Below are positions 26,774-35,361 of a DNA stretch of 52,108 nucleotides, piece by piece. Where the stretch lies: the NCBI GenBank assembly GCA_020832415.1, contig JAFIES010000148.1, positions 1 through 52,108 on the forward strand, in the 5' to 3' direction. The notes under the pieces are model-generated. The model did no database searches and was not told the DNA's origin. It saw nothing but the letters and a program-made list of their open reading frames with translations. A program made the position numbers and the translations under genes. Source of the DNA: Balneolaceae bacterium. Its GTDB lineage: Bacteria > Bacteroidota > Rhodothermia > Balneolales > Balneolaceae. Position 1 is the first letter of the stretch; each line of letters begins with the position of its first letter.

Positions 26774-27856
26774 ATGAGTGATAAAAAAATAAATGTACTC
26801 GTGGTAGGGTGCGGAAATATGGGAACCTCGCATGCCCGTGCCTACCATAAACTGGATGACTTTAACATTGTAGGCCTTGTGGACCGCGGCTCAAAAAGCA
26901 GTGAACGCCTTGCCAAAGAAGTTGGTGAACCTGCTACATTCAGCAACTACGAAGAAGCTCTAAGCTCCACAAAACCGGATGCTGTTTGTATAAGCACCTA
27001 TCCGGGCACACACGCAGAATTCTCCATCAAAGCGCTGGAAGCGGGTGCGCATGTTTTCGTTGAGAAGCCCATTGCTGAAACCGTGGAAGATGCAGAAGCG
27101 ATTGTTGCAGCTGCTGAAAAAGCCGGCAAAAAAGTAGTTGTAGGCTATATTTTACGTCATCATCCCGGCTGGAAAAAATTCATTGAACACGCGCAACAAC
27201 TGGGCAAACCACTGGTAATGCGAATGAACCTGAATCAGCAGAGTGATGGTGAAGAGTGGGGCGTTCATAAAAATATTATGGAGGCGATGTCGCCCATTGT
27301 GGATTGCGGCGTGCACTATGTGGATGTGATGTGTCAAATGACCAAAGCCACGCCGATCAGCGTTCATGCCATTGGCGCAAGACTTTCTGATGAAATTGAC
27401 TCCAACCAGTACAACTACGGCCAGCTTCAGGTTCGCTTTGATGACGGCTCTGTTGGCTGGTACGAATCCGGCTGGGGACCCATGATCAGCGAGCAGGCTT
27501 ACTTCGTAAAAGATATTATGGGGCCAAAAGGAAGTGTAAGTATCCGCAAAAACACTTTTGATCTGCCAAGAGGCTCATCAGCAGATATTGGTGAACACAC
27601 CACGGTAAAACAGTTTCACCTGCACTCATCCGAGGTCAACGAAGATGGCAAGCTTGTTAAAGATGACCAGATTCTTGATGCACCGGAACAACCCGATCAT
27701 GATGAACTTTGCCTGTTTGAACAGGAGTATTTCCTGAAAGCCATCAAGGATGATTTAGATGTCTCCGATCACCTTCGGGAAGTGGTACACACTCTCCAGA
27801 TTGTTCTGGCCAGTGATGAATCCGTGAAAACAGGGAAATCGGTCGAACTGAAGTAG
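26774..27856 (+). CDS. Gfo/Idh/MocA-family NAD(P)-dependent dehydrogenase
   Basis: A 360-residue oxidoreductase. Residues 7-20 hold the Rossmann motif NVLVVGCGNMGTSH. EKPI (97-100) supplies catalytic Lys98, and DCGVHYVD (Asp177, His181) is the conserved DxGxH motif of the family, which oxidises or reduces sugars, inositols and related polyols. The C-terminal half is the alpha/beta dimer domain. It has no signal peptide, so it is cytoplasmic. It is co-transcribed with the VOC protein just downstream of a SusCD locus, which suggests catabolism of the imported ligand, but the substrate cannot be read from the sequence. Confidence 0.9.
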   Translation: MSDKKINVLVVGCGNMGTSHARAYHKLDDFNIVGLVDRGSKSSERLAKEVGEPATFSNYEEALSSTKPDAVCISTYPGTHAEFSIKALEAGAHVFVEKPIAETVEDAEAIVAAAEKAGKKVVVGYILRHHPGWKKFIEHAQQLGKPLVMRMNLNQQSDGEEWGVHKNIMEAMSPIVDCGVHYVDVMCQMTKATPISVHAIGARLSDEIDSNQYNYGQLQVRFDDGSVGWYESGWGPMISEQAYFVKDIMGPKGSVSIRKNTFDLPRGSSADIGEHTTVKQFHLHSSEVNEDGKLVKDDQILDAPEQPDHDELCLFEQEYFLKAIKDDLDVSDHLREVVHTLQIVLASDESVKTGKSVELK

Positions 27857-27861
27857 ACATC

Positions 27862-29043
27862 TTAGTAAAGAAATCCGAATAGCCAGAGGGGAATTCTCCG
27901 TCCTCTCCCCTCTTCTATTTTATCAGCTGCAATATACGCGTTCGGTACACCGCGAATCTGTTCATCGGTTTTCGAAGGGCCACCTACTTCGAATGTCCAT
28001 GTTTTATCCACCAGAAAATCAGCAAAACGTGATGTAGTTACAGAATACTTCACCTGTAATTGATTGTAGAAAAAGGTCTCGCGAAGATTGCCTGTTGATG
28101 GACCTTCATCAGAAAACAAATACAACAGGTTTGGGTTATGTAAATATATTTTTTCGGGTTTCTGTAAATAGCTTACGCCCTGAGCATGGCTGCGAAGTAA
28201 CGCCAATACACCTGCACGTTCAAGTAAATCCAATAATCTTAGTATTGTATTGCGTGGAATGTCTAACTTTTTGGACAGTTTCGAAATATTAGGCACAAAA
28301 GGAACTGACTGGCTTAGTACATAAATCAGCTTTTTCATATTCCGAACTGTAGATGCATTAAGATCTTCATATAGAGTAATATCCACATCCAGCACCAGAT
28401 TTGTGGACTCCCTTAGTTTTTGATGGTAAGTCCGCAAACCTTCTTTAAAAAAGGGATAGTAACCCAAACGATTATATTCCTGAAAAGCTTTTAGTACATC
28501 TATTCTGTCCGATATTTGATTTGCAAGCGCCTGGTGTTCTTTAATTATATCTTCCAATGATAATGATTGAATTTCCAATCCTTTTTGCAAGTGAATGAAT
28601 TCTCTAAATGAAAGTCCCGGCAAAGTATAAACAGCAGCGCGGCGAGAGAGGTCTTCCCTACCTTTTCTCAATTCAAGAATTGAAGATCCGGTGACAATTA
28701 ATTGTATATCAGGATAATTGTCATACGCATTCTTAAGATCTCTTGCCCATGACTTATATCTATGAACTTCGTCCAGATAAAAAGAGCGAAACCCTTCATC
28801 GTACAATTTTTCAATTTCAGTGATAAGGCGATTTGCTTCAAAATAGATATCATCCAAACTAAGATATACACCGCTTTTTACCTGCTTCATTCGTTGTAAT
28901 AACAGGGTGGTTTTACCGGCACCACGCTGACCCAGAATCAAGATAAAACGCTCTTTCCAATCGATTTCATCAATCAAAAATCGTTTAAATACTAAAGAAA
29001 CCGCAGCGGACTTCTTATTTGAAAGATCAATAAGCTTGTTCAT
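27862..29043 (-). CDS. AAA+ ATPase of the AAA_14/DUF4143 family
   Basis: A 393-residue ATPase. Walker A is GQRGAGKT (about residues 38-45), Walker B is FYLDEVHRY (about 87-95), and sensor 1 lies in LIVTGSSIL. A winged-helix segment near 255-290 (LSKKLDIPRNTILRLLDLLERAGVL) precedes the DUF4143 C-terminal domain. Such genes are widespread as scattered, often horizontally moved single copies, and their cellular role is unknown. The ATG at 29043 is preferred to a TTG ten codons upstream. The 70 bases before the gene carry three copies of a 10-base box. It is convergent with the dehydrogenase gene, only 5 bases apart. Confidence 0.85.
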   Translation of the reverse strand: MNKLIDLSNKKSAAVSLVFKRFLIDEIDWKERFILILGQRGAGKTTLLLQRMKQVKSGVYLSLDDIYFEANRLITEIEKLYDEGFRSFYLDEVHRYKSWARDLKNAYDNYPDIQLIVTGSSILELRKGREDLSRRAAVYTLPGLSFREFIHLQKGLEIQSLSLEDIIKEHQALANQISDRIDVLKAFQEYNRLGYYPFFKEGLRTYHQKLRESTNLVLDVDITLYEDLNASTVRNMKKLIYVLSQSVPFVPNISKLSKKLDIPRNTILRLLDLLERAGVLALLRSHAQGVSYLQKPEKIYLHNPNLLYLFSDEGPSTGNLRETFFYNQLQVKYSVTTSRFADFLVDKTWTFEVGGPSKTDEQIRGVPNAYIAADKIEEGRGRRIPLWLFGFLY

Positions 29044-29057
29044 ATTTTGCTTTTTCA

Positions 29058-29113
29058 ATTTAACAAATTTCAATTTTGTTAAATGAATATAGCAATTTTA
29101 TTGTTTGTTAAAT
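29058..29113 (-). promoter_or_regulatory. triple TTTGTTAAAT box array before the AAA/DUF4143 gene
   Basis: ATTTAACAAA at 29058-29067 and TTTGTTAAAT at 29075-29084 form a perfect inverted repeat with a 7-base spacer. A third exact TTTGTTAAAT lies at 29104-29113. The array directly precedes the ATG of the ATPase gene, so it is a good operator candidate, perhaps for the winged-helix part of the ATPase itself. Function is inferred. Confidence 0.5.
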
Positions 29114-29177
29114 AGAAAAAGCATTTCTCATTAGGTTTCAATCTACCGAATCGGGAAAATACAGGATGCTAAAACGA

Positions 29178-29993
29178 TCAATCAGTAAATACTCTGTGTT
29201 TTAATGACGGCAGTTTTCTGCGAACATCCGCCTTTAGTGAAGTATCAATCTCCGCAATGGCCATTCCCGGTTCCGTTCCGGCATCAGCCAAAATGGCACC
29301 CCATGGATCGATAATCATGGAATGTCCGTACGTTTCTCTCTTTCTGCCATGTTTGCCTGTCTGAGCCGGTGCAATCACAAAAGCACTGTTTTCAATTGCA
29401 CGAGCCCTTAAAAGCACCTCCCAATGAGCCCGGCCGGTGGGCTTTGTAAATGCCGCAGGCACACATAGAAGATCACTTCCCATAGAAGCCAGTTTTCTGT
29501 ACAGTTCAGGAAAGCGGATATCATAACAGATGGAAAGACCGGCAGTGATCTCCGGACTTTTTAATTTCACAGCTATCACCTCATTTCCCGGCATCACCAT
29601 ATCAGACTCTTTGTAGCTCTCTTTTGATGATAACTCCACATCAAACAGATGAATCTTATCATAGCGTGCTGTAATTTCTCCGTCCGGCTCCACAATAATA
29701 GCCCGATTATACACTTTCCCCTCACCGGCAGGCACGGGATAACCACCACCCAAAATAGTAACGTTAAACTCTTTTGCCCAGGCTTTGAGGCTTGCCTCAA
29801 CTCTTTCAGCTATATTTTCAGCCTGCTTAAGACGCTCTTTTTCGTTGCCCATAAAAGCAAAATTTTCAGGCAAACCGATGAACCTGGCGCCACTATTTGC
29901 TGCACGTTCTATTTGCCTGTATATATCCTGTAAATTTTTATCAAGATCGGGCTGGCTGTTTAGTTGTATGGCTGCGGCTTTAAATATTGGCAT
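29178..29993 (-). CDS. nitrilase-superfamily amidase (Nit1/Nit2-like)
   Basis: A 271-residue carbon-nitrogen hydrolase. The Glu-Lys-Cys triad is clear: Glu43 in GLPENFAF, Lys113 in RYDKIHLFDV and Cys156 in LSICYDIRFPELYR. The CYDIRFPELYR signature places it with the Nit1/Nit2 branch, whose members hydrolyse deaminated glutathione or omega-amido acids (metabolite repair). Cytosolic, normal length. It starts 22 bases after the stop of the Ser/Thr kinase gene on the same strand, so the two are likely co-transcribed, though no functional link is evident. Confidence 0.92.
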   Translation of the reverse strand: MPIFKAAAIQLNSQPDLDKNLQDIYRQIERAANSGARFIGLPENFAFMGNEKERLKQAENIAERVEASLKAWAKEFNVTILGGGYPVPAGEGKVYNRAIIVEPDGEITARYDKIHLFDVELSSKESYKESDMVMPGNEVIAVKLKSPEITAGLSICYDIRFPELYRKLASMGSDLLCVPAAFTKPTGRAHWEVLLRARAIENSAFVIAPAQTGKHGRKRETYGHSMIIDPWGAILADAGTEPGMAIAEIDTSLKADVRRKLPSLKHRVFTD

Positions 29994-30015
29994 AATCTGA
30001 TATCACTTCTATGAA

Positions 30016-32889
30016 TTATAAACAAGTCGCGGCAAGATGGTTCATTTTTTGCTCACCTGCTGCCGATCCGGCAATACTTCTCCAATATTCCAGAGACTCA
30101 TTCAAAAGTGATCGACCATCATCCAGACTGCCCGTTTCACATCGAATACCTCCCAAAACAGCATTGGCTTGTGCAATGTGCGGGCTGTCATTTTCATGGC
30201 CTATTCCCATCAAAAAAGAGAGTGATTCCTCCGCTTGCTCTTCTGCCCTTCTCAGATCACCTTGCAATGCAAACAGCCGGGCTTTTAATAACTTTTCAGT
30301 TGCTGGCCTGGTATCTGCCGCGGCCAACCCACTAACGATCTCTTTATATTCATTGAGATATACTTCAGCCATTTCAGCATTCCCGGCATCAATTTCAGCT
30401 GATGCCCCTGCAAGCAGAAGGTGCGACCAGATGAGAACATCACCGGTTTCACGGGCCCGATTGAGCTGCTGGCTCAGGTTTAATTCCATATCCGGCAAAA
30501 ACCCGGGATGATTCATTTGCATTCGCAATCGCTGCATCTCCAGAACATTCATGGTTCTGGGCGGGATCATATCGGGTATATGTTCTTCGAAATACTGTTC
30601 AGCAGCCATCGCTCTTTCGGGCAGATGAAGCTCGGCAGCAGTCTGAATAATTCTTACCAACCATACAGTAATCAGTGAATTTCGTGGAGCTGCTTCACTC
30701 CCAATTTCAAGTACCTCTTCTAAAATGCGGAGTGAAATATGTGGTTTGCCTGCTGCATGATACGCCCTCGCAAGATCTTCCCGCGCCCGGGCGTAATCAA
30801 AACTGCGTTCCCCATACAGATCATAGGATAGTTCTGTCATCCTCTGAAGCATCTCAATGGATCGCTGATATTCCAGATTTTCATAAAGTGCATTTCCATA
30901 AACTCTGGATGCATTTATCAGGGTTGGGTGCGACGTTCCACCATAGAGATTTTCCGAAATATTCCATGCCCGTTCAACCACGTAAAGGGCTTCTTCCTGC
31001 ATTCCAAGATGTCCTTTGGCAGCATTCAGGTACAGAAGTGCCATGATACATCCGCTGCTTTGCTCAAGATCCCCTTCACACGCAAGGTCAACTGCCTGTA
31101 GAGCACTCTCATGTGCACCTTCGTAATCGGCCAGTATACTTCGTGAATCATGAAGAACCAGAAGAAGCTGACTTTGGAGCAGGTTAGTATCCCGGTTTAG
31201 TGAACGTAAATCCTGAAGTGTCTCTTGTACTATATCAATGGCGTCATCAAATCTGCTGGCCAGGTTTAGTGTAAATGCATATTCATACCGAATTTCGCTG
31301 TGTGTTACCGGATCAATTTCGGCCCCTTCATCAATTAACTGGAGCGATCTCTCGAAGTGATCCCTGGCTCTGTCAATCTCGCCCAGGCCAAAAAATGTAT
31401 TCCCGATTACTCCGTGCATCTCAGCTGCCAGGCCGGGCCTTTCGGCGAGTTCGGTTTCAACCATTGCAGAGCCCTGTTCAAGAATATCAAAAACCGAAGG
31501 ATACTCCCCTTCTGCCACATATGGATTTGCGGCTGTAATCATACTGGTGAGAAAATCTTTTACAGCCGTGGCCCGCTCCGATTCAAACAGAGCCCGTTCT
31601 GCTTCAATTCTGGTTTGATTGGCCTGCCACAACACGCCCCCGATACCGGCAAAAAATAGTATCGTACTCAATGCTCCCAATACCACCCCGAGTTTATTTC
31701 TTCGGACAAACTTTTTCATCCTGTACGCTCGTGATTCCGGTCTGGCAATAATCGGAAGATCATTCAGATAGTTCAGAATATCCCTGTTGAGCTGCTCAGC
31801 AGAACTGTACCTGAGCGCCGTTTCTTTATTGAGCGCTTTCAGTATGATGGTATCAAGATCACCACTGATTTCATTTTTCAGCAGATTTTGGTTGGTTGAA
31901 CGGGATTTACAGATTTCATCCAGCTCTTCCGGCTCAATCTCCCCAATTTTCGCACTTGGCCTTAGTGGTTCTTCCTCCAGAATAATTCGTTCTGTTTCGA
32001 GCATTGAGCTACCATTGAAAGTGAAAGGGAGCTTTCCGCACAGCAATTTATACAGCACCATGCCAAGCTGATAAATATCCGTTGAAGTGTTTACCTGCTT
32101 GCCGCGGATCTGCTCCGGGCTTGCATATTCCGGCGTTAAGAGGCGAAAACCGGTTCTTGTTAAAATCGGATCGTCCGATTCATCCACAAGTTTGGCAATG
32201 CCAAAATCGAGCAGTTTAACCTGACCATCTGTCGTAACCAGAATGTTGCCCGGTTTAAGATCACGATGAATTACCAGATTTTGATGCGCATATTGCAGCG
32301 CTTCACAAACCTGGGTAAAGAGTCCCAATCTGTCACGGATGCTCAATCTGTTTACATCACAATACTCTGTAATTGGTGTACCTTCAACATATTCCATCAC
32401 AAAGTAAGGGCGGCCATCGTCCGTAAGGCCGCCATCTATTAAATGAGTGATATTCGGATGGCTGAATTGAGCAAGAATTTGCCGTTCTCTGTTGAATCTG
32501 GCGAGTATATCTTCACTGTCCATTCCTTTCCGTAATATCTTTACGGCCACTTCTCTTTTGTAAACATCATCAGATCGCTCGGCAAGATAAACCGACCCCA
32601 TACCGCCGCGGCCAATCTTCTTTACTATTCGGTACGATCCCGCCTGGCCTGTTTCAGGTGGTAAATCGGAAAGTTCATCGTAGGCAGAAGAGATTAAATC
32701 AGATGCCATATCTTCAAAATATTTTTCTGAAGATTCGTCCACTTTGAGCAACGTTAGCAGCTCTTTTCTAAGTAATGGATCGGGGCATTTCTCCTTTACG
32801 AATGCTTTTTGTTCCTCTGCTGATAATCCGGTTGCCTGTTCATACAGTTCAGCCAGTTTTTCCCAGTCACTGCTGTTTTGATTGCTCAT
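30016..32889 (-). CDS. transmembrane Ser/Thr protein kinase with TPR sensor region
   Basis: A 957-residue Hanks-type kinase. The kinase domain spans about residues 86-375: glycine loop IGRGGMGSVY, AVK with Lys117, HRDLKPGN (208-215) and DFG (228-230), all intact. A short helical N-terminal region precedes it. One transmembrane helix lies near 400-422 (GVVLGALSTILFFAGIGGVLW), followed by a long periplasmic region of TPR-like repeats (about 490-950). This layout is common in FCB and Planctomycetes kinases, where the TPRs probably sense partners. Targets are unknown. It is divergent from the methylmalonyl-CoA epimerase gene and followed by the nitrilase gene. Confidence 0.93.
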   Translation of the reverse strand: MSNQNSSDWEKLAELYEQATGLSAEEQKAFVKEKCPDPLLRKELLTLLKVDESSEKYFEDMASDLISSAYDELSDLPPETGQAGSYRIVKKIGRGGMGSVYLAERSDDVYKREVAVKILRKGMDSEDILARFNRERQILAQFSHPNITHLIDGGLTDDGRPYFVMEYVEGTPITEYCDVNRLSIRDRLGLFTQVCEALQYAHQNLVIHRDLKPGNILVTTDGQVKLLDFGIAKLVDESDDPILTRTGFRLLTPEYASPEQIRGKQVNTSTDIYQLGMVLYKLLCGKLPFTFNGSSMLETERIILEEEPLRPSAKIGEIEPEELDEICKSRSTNQNLLKNEISGDLDTIILKALNKETALRYSSAEQLNRDILNYLNDLPIIARPESRAYRMKKFVRRNKLGVVLGALSTILFFAGIGGVLWQANQTRIEAERALFESERATAVKDFLTSMITAANPYVAEGEYPSVFDILEQGSAMVETELAERPGLAAEMHGVIGNTFFGLGEIDRARDHFERSLQLIDEGAEIDPVTHSEIRYEYAFTLNLASRFDDAIDIVQETLQDLRSLNRDTNLLQSQLLLVLHDSRSILADYEGAHESALQAVDLACEGDLEQSSGCIMALLYLNAAKGHLGMQEEALYVVERAWNISENLYGGTSHPTLINASRVYGNALYENLEYQRSIEMLQRMTELSYDLYGERSFDYARAREDLARAYHAAGKPHISLRILEEVLEIGSEAAPRNSLITVWLVRIIQTAAELHLPERAMAAEQYFEEHIPDMIPPRTMNVLEMQRLRMQMNHPGFLPDMELNLSQQLNRARETGDVLIWSHLLLAGASAEIDAGNAEMAEVYLNEYKEIVSGLAAADTRPATEKLLKARLFALQGDLRRAEEQAEESLSFLMGIGHENDSPHIAQANAVLGGIRCETGSLDDGRSLLNESLEYWRSIAGSAAGEQKMNHLAATCL

Positions 32890-33051
32890 GAGGTACTACG
32901 AATTGATGTGAAAACACTGAGTTAGTGAAGGTTTGAAATCAGGATAATTTATACAAACTGCCCTTGTGTGACAATTTTAAGTTTAAACCGATGAGTAATT
33001 TCTTGATGCTTTCTCTATTTTACTACACTCCAATCATCTAATAGAACAACT

Positions 33052-33456
33052 ATGCATATAGACCATATTGGCATTGCCGTCAGCGATCTGGAATCAGCTA
33101 TTTCCACATATGAAAAGCTTCTGAACCGGACATGTTATAAGCGGGAAGTGGTTGCAGAGCAATCTGTAGAAACGGCATTTTTTAAAACCGGCGAATCAAA
33201 AGTGGAACTGCTTGGGGCTACCAATTCTGAGTCCGTAATCAGGAAATTTATCAGTAAGCGTGGCGAAGGCCTGCACCACGTTGCATTTGAAGTGAATAAT
33301 CTTGAAAAGGAAATTACCCGGCTAAAAAAAGAGGGGTTCACTCTTCTGAATGAAACTCCATCAGCCGGGGCTGACAATAAAAAAATTGTATTCCTCCATC
33401 CAAAAGAGAGCAATGGCGTTTTGGTTGAGTTATGCCAGACTGTTGGGGATGACTGA
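33052..33456 (+). CDS. mce: methylmalonyl-CoA epimerase
   Basis: A 134-residue VOC-fold enzyme that interconverts (S)- and (R)-methylmalonyl-CoA in propionate metabolism. HIDHIGIAVSDLESA opens the protein with metal ligand His5, HHVAFEV supplies the second His and VLVELCQ the Glu ligand. Length and motif order match the epimerase subfamily, as opposed to glyoxalase I. Cytosolic. It stands alone on the plus strand, convergent with ribE; no mutase gene is in the window. Confidence 0.88.
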   Translation: MHIDHIGIAVSDLESAISTYEKLLNRTCYKREVVAEQSVETAFFKTGESKVELLGATNSESVIRKFISKRGEGLHHVAFEVNNLEKEITRLKKEGFTLLNETPSAGADNKKIVFLHPKESNGVLVELCQTVGDD

Positions 33457-33482
33457 GGTATCAATCCGGAATAATTTGCCTC

Positions 33483-34079
33483 TCAGAGGCCTCTTTTTTC
33501 CAGATATTTGATGATATATTTACCAAATACATCAAACTCTATGTTTACTAAATCGCCAACTTTCTTGTCTTTCAGGTTGGTGTAATCCCACGTATAGGGA
33601 ATTATCGCAACAGTGAATTCACTTCCGGGCTCATCTCTGGCAACCGTAAGACTAATGCCATCCATCGCAACACTGCCCCTGCCAACAATGTAGTCATCAA
33701 ACTCCTCCGGAAATTTAATCTTCAGCAAAAGGTCGGCTCCCTGCTTATCGATTTTTGTGATGGTGCCTACAGTATCTACATGCCCCTGCACAATATGCCC
33801 TTCAATGGCTTTTTCGAGGGTAAGTGATCGCTCGAGGTTAACAGGACTGCCAACGCCAAGTTTACCAAGATTGGTCTTTCTGAGGGTTTCATCCACACAC
33901 TGCACTGTAAACTGTTCGTCATCAAAAGAGACCACAGTAAGGCAGACACCGTTAACGGCGATGCTCTCATCCACATGAACAGTGTCGGTAAATGATGCTT
34001 TGATGGAGAGCTGCTTAGCCCCTTCCATCTCTTTGATAGTTTGTACGGTTCCAACTTCTGATACAATTCCTGTAAACAT
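33483..34079 (-). CDS. ribE: riboflavin synthase alpha chain
   Basis: A 198-residue riboflavin synthase, which dismutates two 6,7-dimethyl-8-ribityllumazine molecules into riboflavin. It begins MFTGIVSEVGTV, the family signature, and contains two lumazine-binding repeats (about 1-95 and 96-190). Repeat 1 has VNGVCLTVV and repeat 2 has MDGISLTVA. Length is standard. It starts 4 bases after the stop of ribD on the same strand, so the two are an operon. No FMN riboswitch is recognisable upstream. Confidence 0.96.
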   Translation of the reverse strand: MFTGIVSEVGTVQTIKEMEGAKQLSIKASFTDTVHVDESIAVNGVCLTVVSFDDEQFTVQCVDETLRKTNLGKLGVGSPVNLERSLTLEKAIEGHIVQGHVDTVGTITKIDKQGADLLLKIKFPEEFDDYIVGRGSVAMDGISLTVARDEPGSEFTVAIIPYTWDYTNLKDKKVGDLVNIEFDVFGKYIIKYLEKRGL

Positions 34080-34083
34080 AATT

Positions 34084-35202
34084 TTATAAATCTGCTGTTA
34101 ATAACATGTCTGTTCCTGATTGGCTCCACTCAAATGACTTGAATGGAATAACATCTTCCATACGGTTCTTCCCAAGGCCAAAAACCGATTTGGTTCCGCC
34201 TCCCAACAATTTTGGCGCGATAAAAAGCTGTAATCTGTCAACCAGCCCTTTTTTAATGAGCGCTGTTGAAAGCTGCTGGCCACCTTCCACAAGAAGTGAT
34301 GTAATACCGGATTCACCCAGTTGCTTCATTGCCTGTTTCAGGTTTACATGGCCCTCCATTTTATCGGTTACCAAAACCTCCCCGCGAAAATAGTTACTTT
34401 GAAGCATTTTCAGCATGGGATCGGCCTCTTTCTCACTCTTTTCACGATTATGAGTGATGATGATGGTCTTATCCTCAAACTGGTCAGAAAATAGATTGAG
34501 ATGCCCCGGCAGTTCAAAGGGCCCATCTATGACCACTCGCCTGGGCTGGCGCCCTTCAGCGAGCCGTACGGTGAGCGAGGGGTTGTCGTGCAGTGCGGTT
34601 GATCTTCCAACCATAACGGCGTCGTAGCGACTTCTCCAAATATGAACACGCTCTCTGGACTCTTTACAGGAGATCCATTTGGAGTCGCCATTGGGCGCGG
34701 CTATATATCCATCTGCAGTCTGTGCAATTTTCAGAGTTACGAAAGGCCTGCCAAATTCAGCAAAGTGCAGCCACTTTTCATTTACTTTTTCGGCTTCGGA
34801 TTTTAATAATCCTACATCAACGGATATTCCGCATTCTCTTATTTTCTCAAAACCTTTGCCGCTTACTTTTTTTGTAGGATCTTTCATGGCAGCCACAACT
34901 CGTTTGAATGGTAAATCCGCAATCAAATCAGCACAGGGGGGTGTTTTTCCGTGGTGAGAACACGGTTCAAGGGTAACAAACAATGTTGATCCTTTCAGTT
35001 TTGAGCGATCTTTAACACTGTTAATAGCATTTACTTCAGCATGCTCTTTTCCATATCTCTCGTGATACCCTTCGCCGATCAAGTCACCTTCTTCCGAGAC
35101 AATCACACATCCCACCATGGGATTTGGAGATACAAATCCTTCGCCCTTCTCTGCAAGACTGAGGGCTCGCTGCATCCAGATTTTATCAGATTTAGGACTC
35201 AT
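34084..35202 (-). CDS. ribD: bifunctional riboflavin deaminase/reductase RibD
   Basis: A 372-residue two-domain enzyme of riboflavin synthesis. The N-terminal deaminase (about 5-145) has PNPMVGCVIV and the zinc/catalytic motifs HAEVNAI and PCSHHGKTPPC. The C-terminal reductase (about 150-370) has VTLKIAQTADGYIA and LLVEGGQQLSTALI. The ATG at 35202 is preferred; an in-frame GTG at 35220 would add six residues. Coupled to ribE, 4 bases away. The upstream gap to the PpiD-like gene carries a terminator, so the rib operon has its own promoter. Confidence 0.95.
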   Translation of the reverse strand: MSPKSDKIWMQRALSLAEKGEGFVSPNPMVGCVIVSEEGDLIGEGYHERYGKEHAEVNAINSVKDRSKLKGSTLFVTLEPCSHHGKTPPCADLIADLPFKRVVAAMKDPTKKVSGKGFEKIRECGISVDVGLLKSEAEKVNEKWLHFAEFGRPFVTLKIAQTADGYIAAPNGDSKWISCKESRERVHIWRSRYDAVMVGRSTALHDNPSLTVRLAEGRQPRRVVIDGPFELPGHLNLFSDQFEDKTIIITHNREKSEKEADPMLKMLQSNYFRGEVLVTDKMEGHVNLKQAMKQLGESGITSLLVEGGQQLSTALIKKGLVDRLQLFIAPKLLGGGTKSVFGLGKNRMEDVIPFKSFEWSQSGTDMLLTADL

Positions 35203-35302
35203 TCTTTTTTGTTGGCTCACAATTAGTGTGATGATTTTTCACACATCTCACAAATATAGTGATGTATTATAAAGCAGACATGATGAAACCGGCTGAAATA
35301 AA

Positions 35303-35333
35303 AAAAGGGCAAGAGATTACCTCTTACCCTTTT
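35303..35333 (-). terminator. rho-independent terminator after the PpiD-like gene
   Basis: Read on the minus strand, AAAAGGGTAAGAG pairs with CTCTTGCCCTTTT around a 5-base loop, a 13-base-pair stem with one G-U pair, followed by more T residues. It lies about 29 bases past the stop of the PpiD-like gene and insulates ribD from it. Confidence 0.8.
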
Positions 35334-35361
35334 CAAATTTTTTTCGTTGTTGAATCAGCCT

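Noticed and set aside
33466-33500. GCCTCT/AGAGGC palindrome between the epimerase and ribE genes
   Set aside because: Loop of one base and overlap with ribE coding codons; too weak to call a bidirectional terminator.
35221-35300. Possible FMN riboswitch upstream of ribD
   Set aside because: The region is short and A/T-rich with none of the conserved RFN-element segments.
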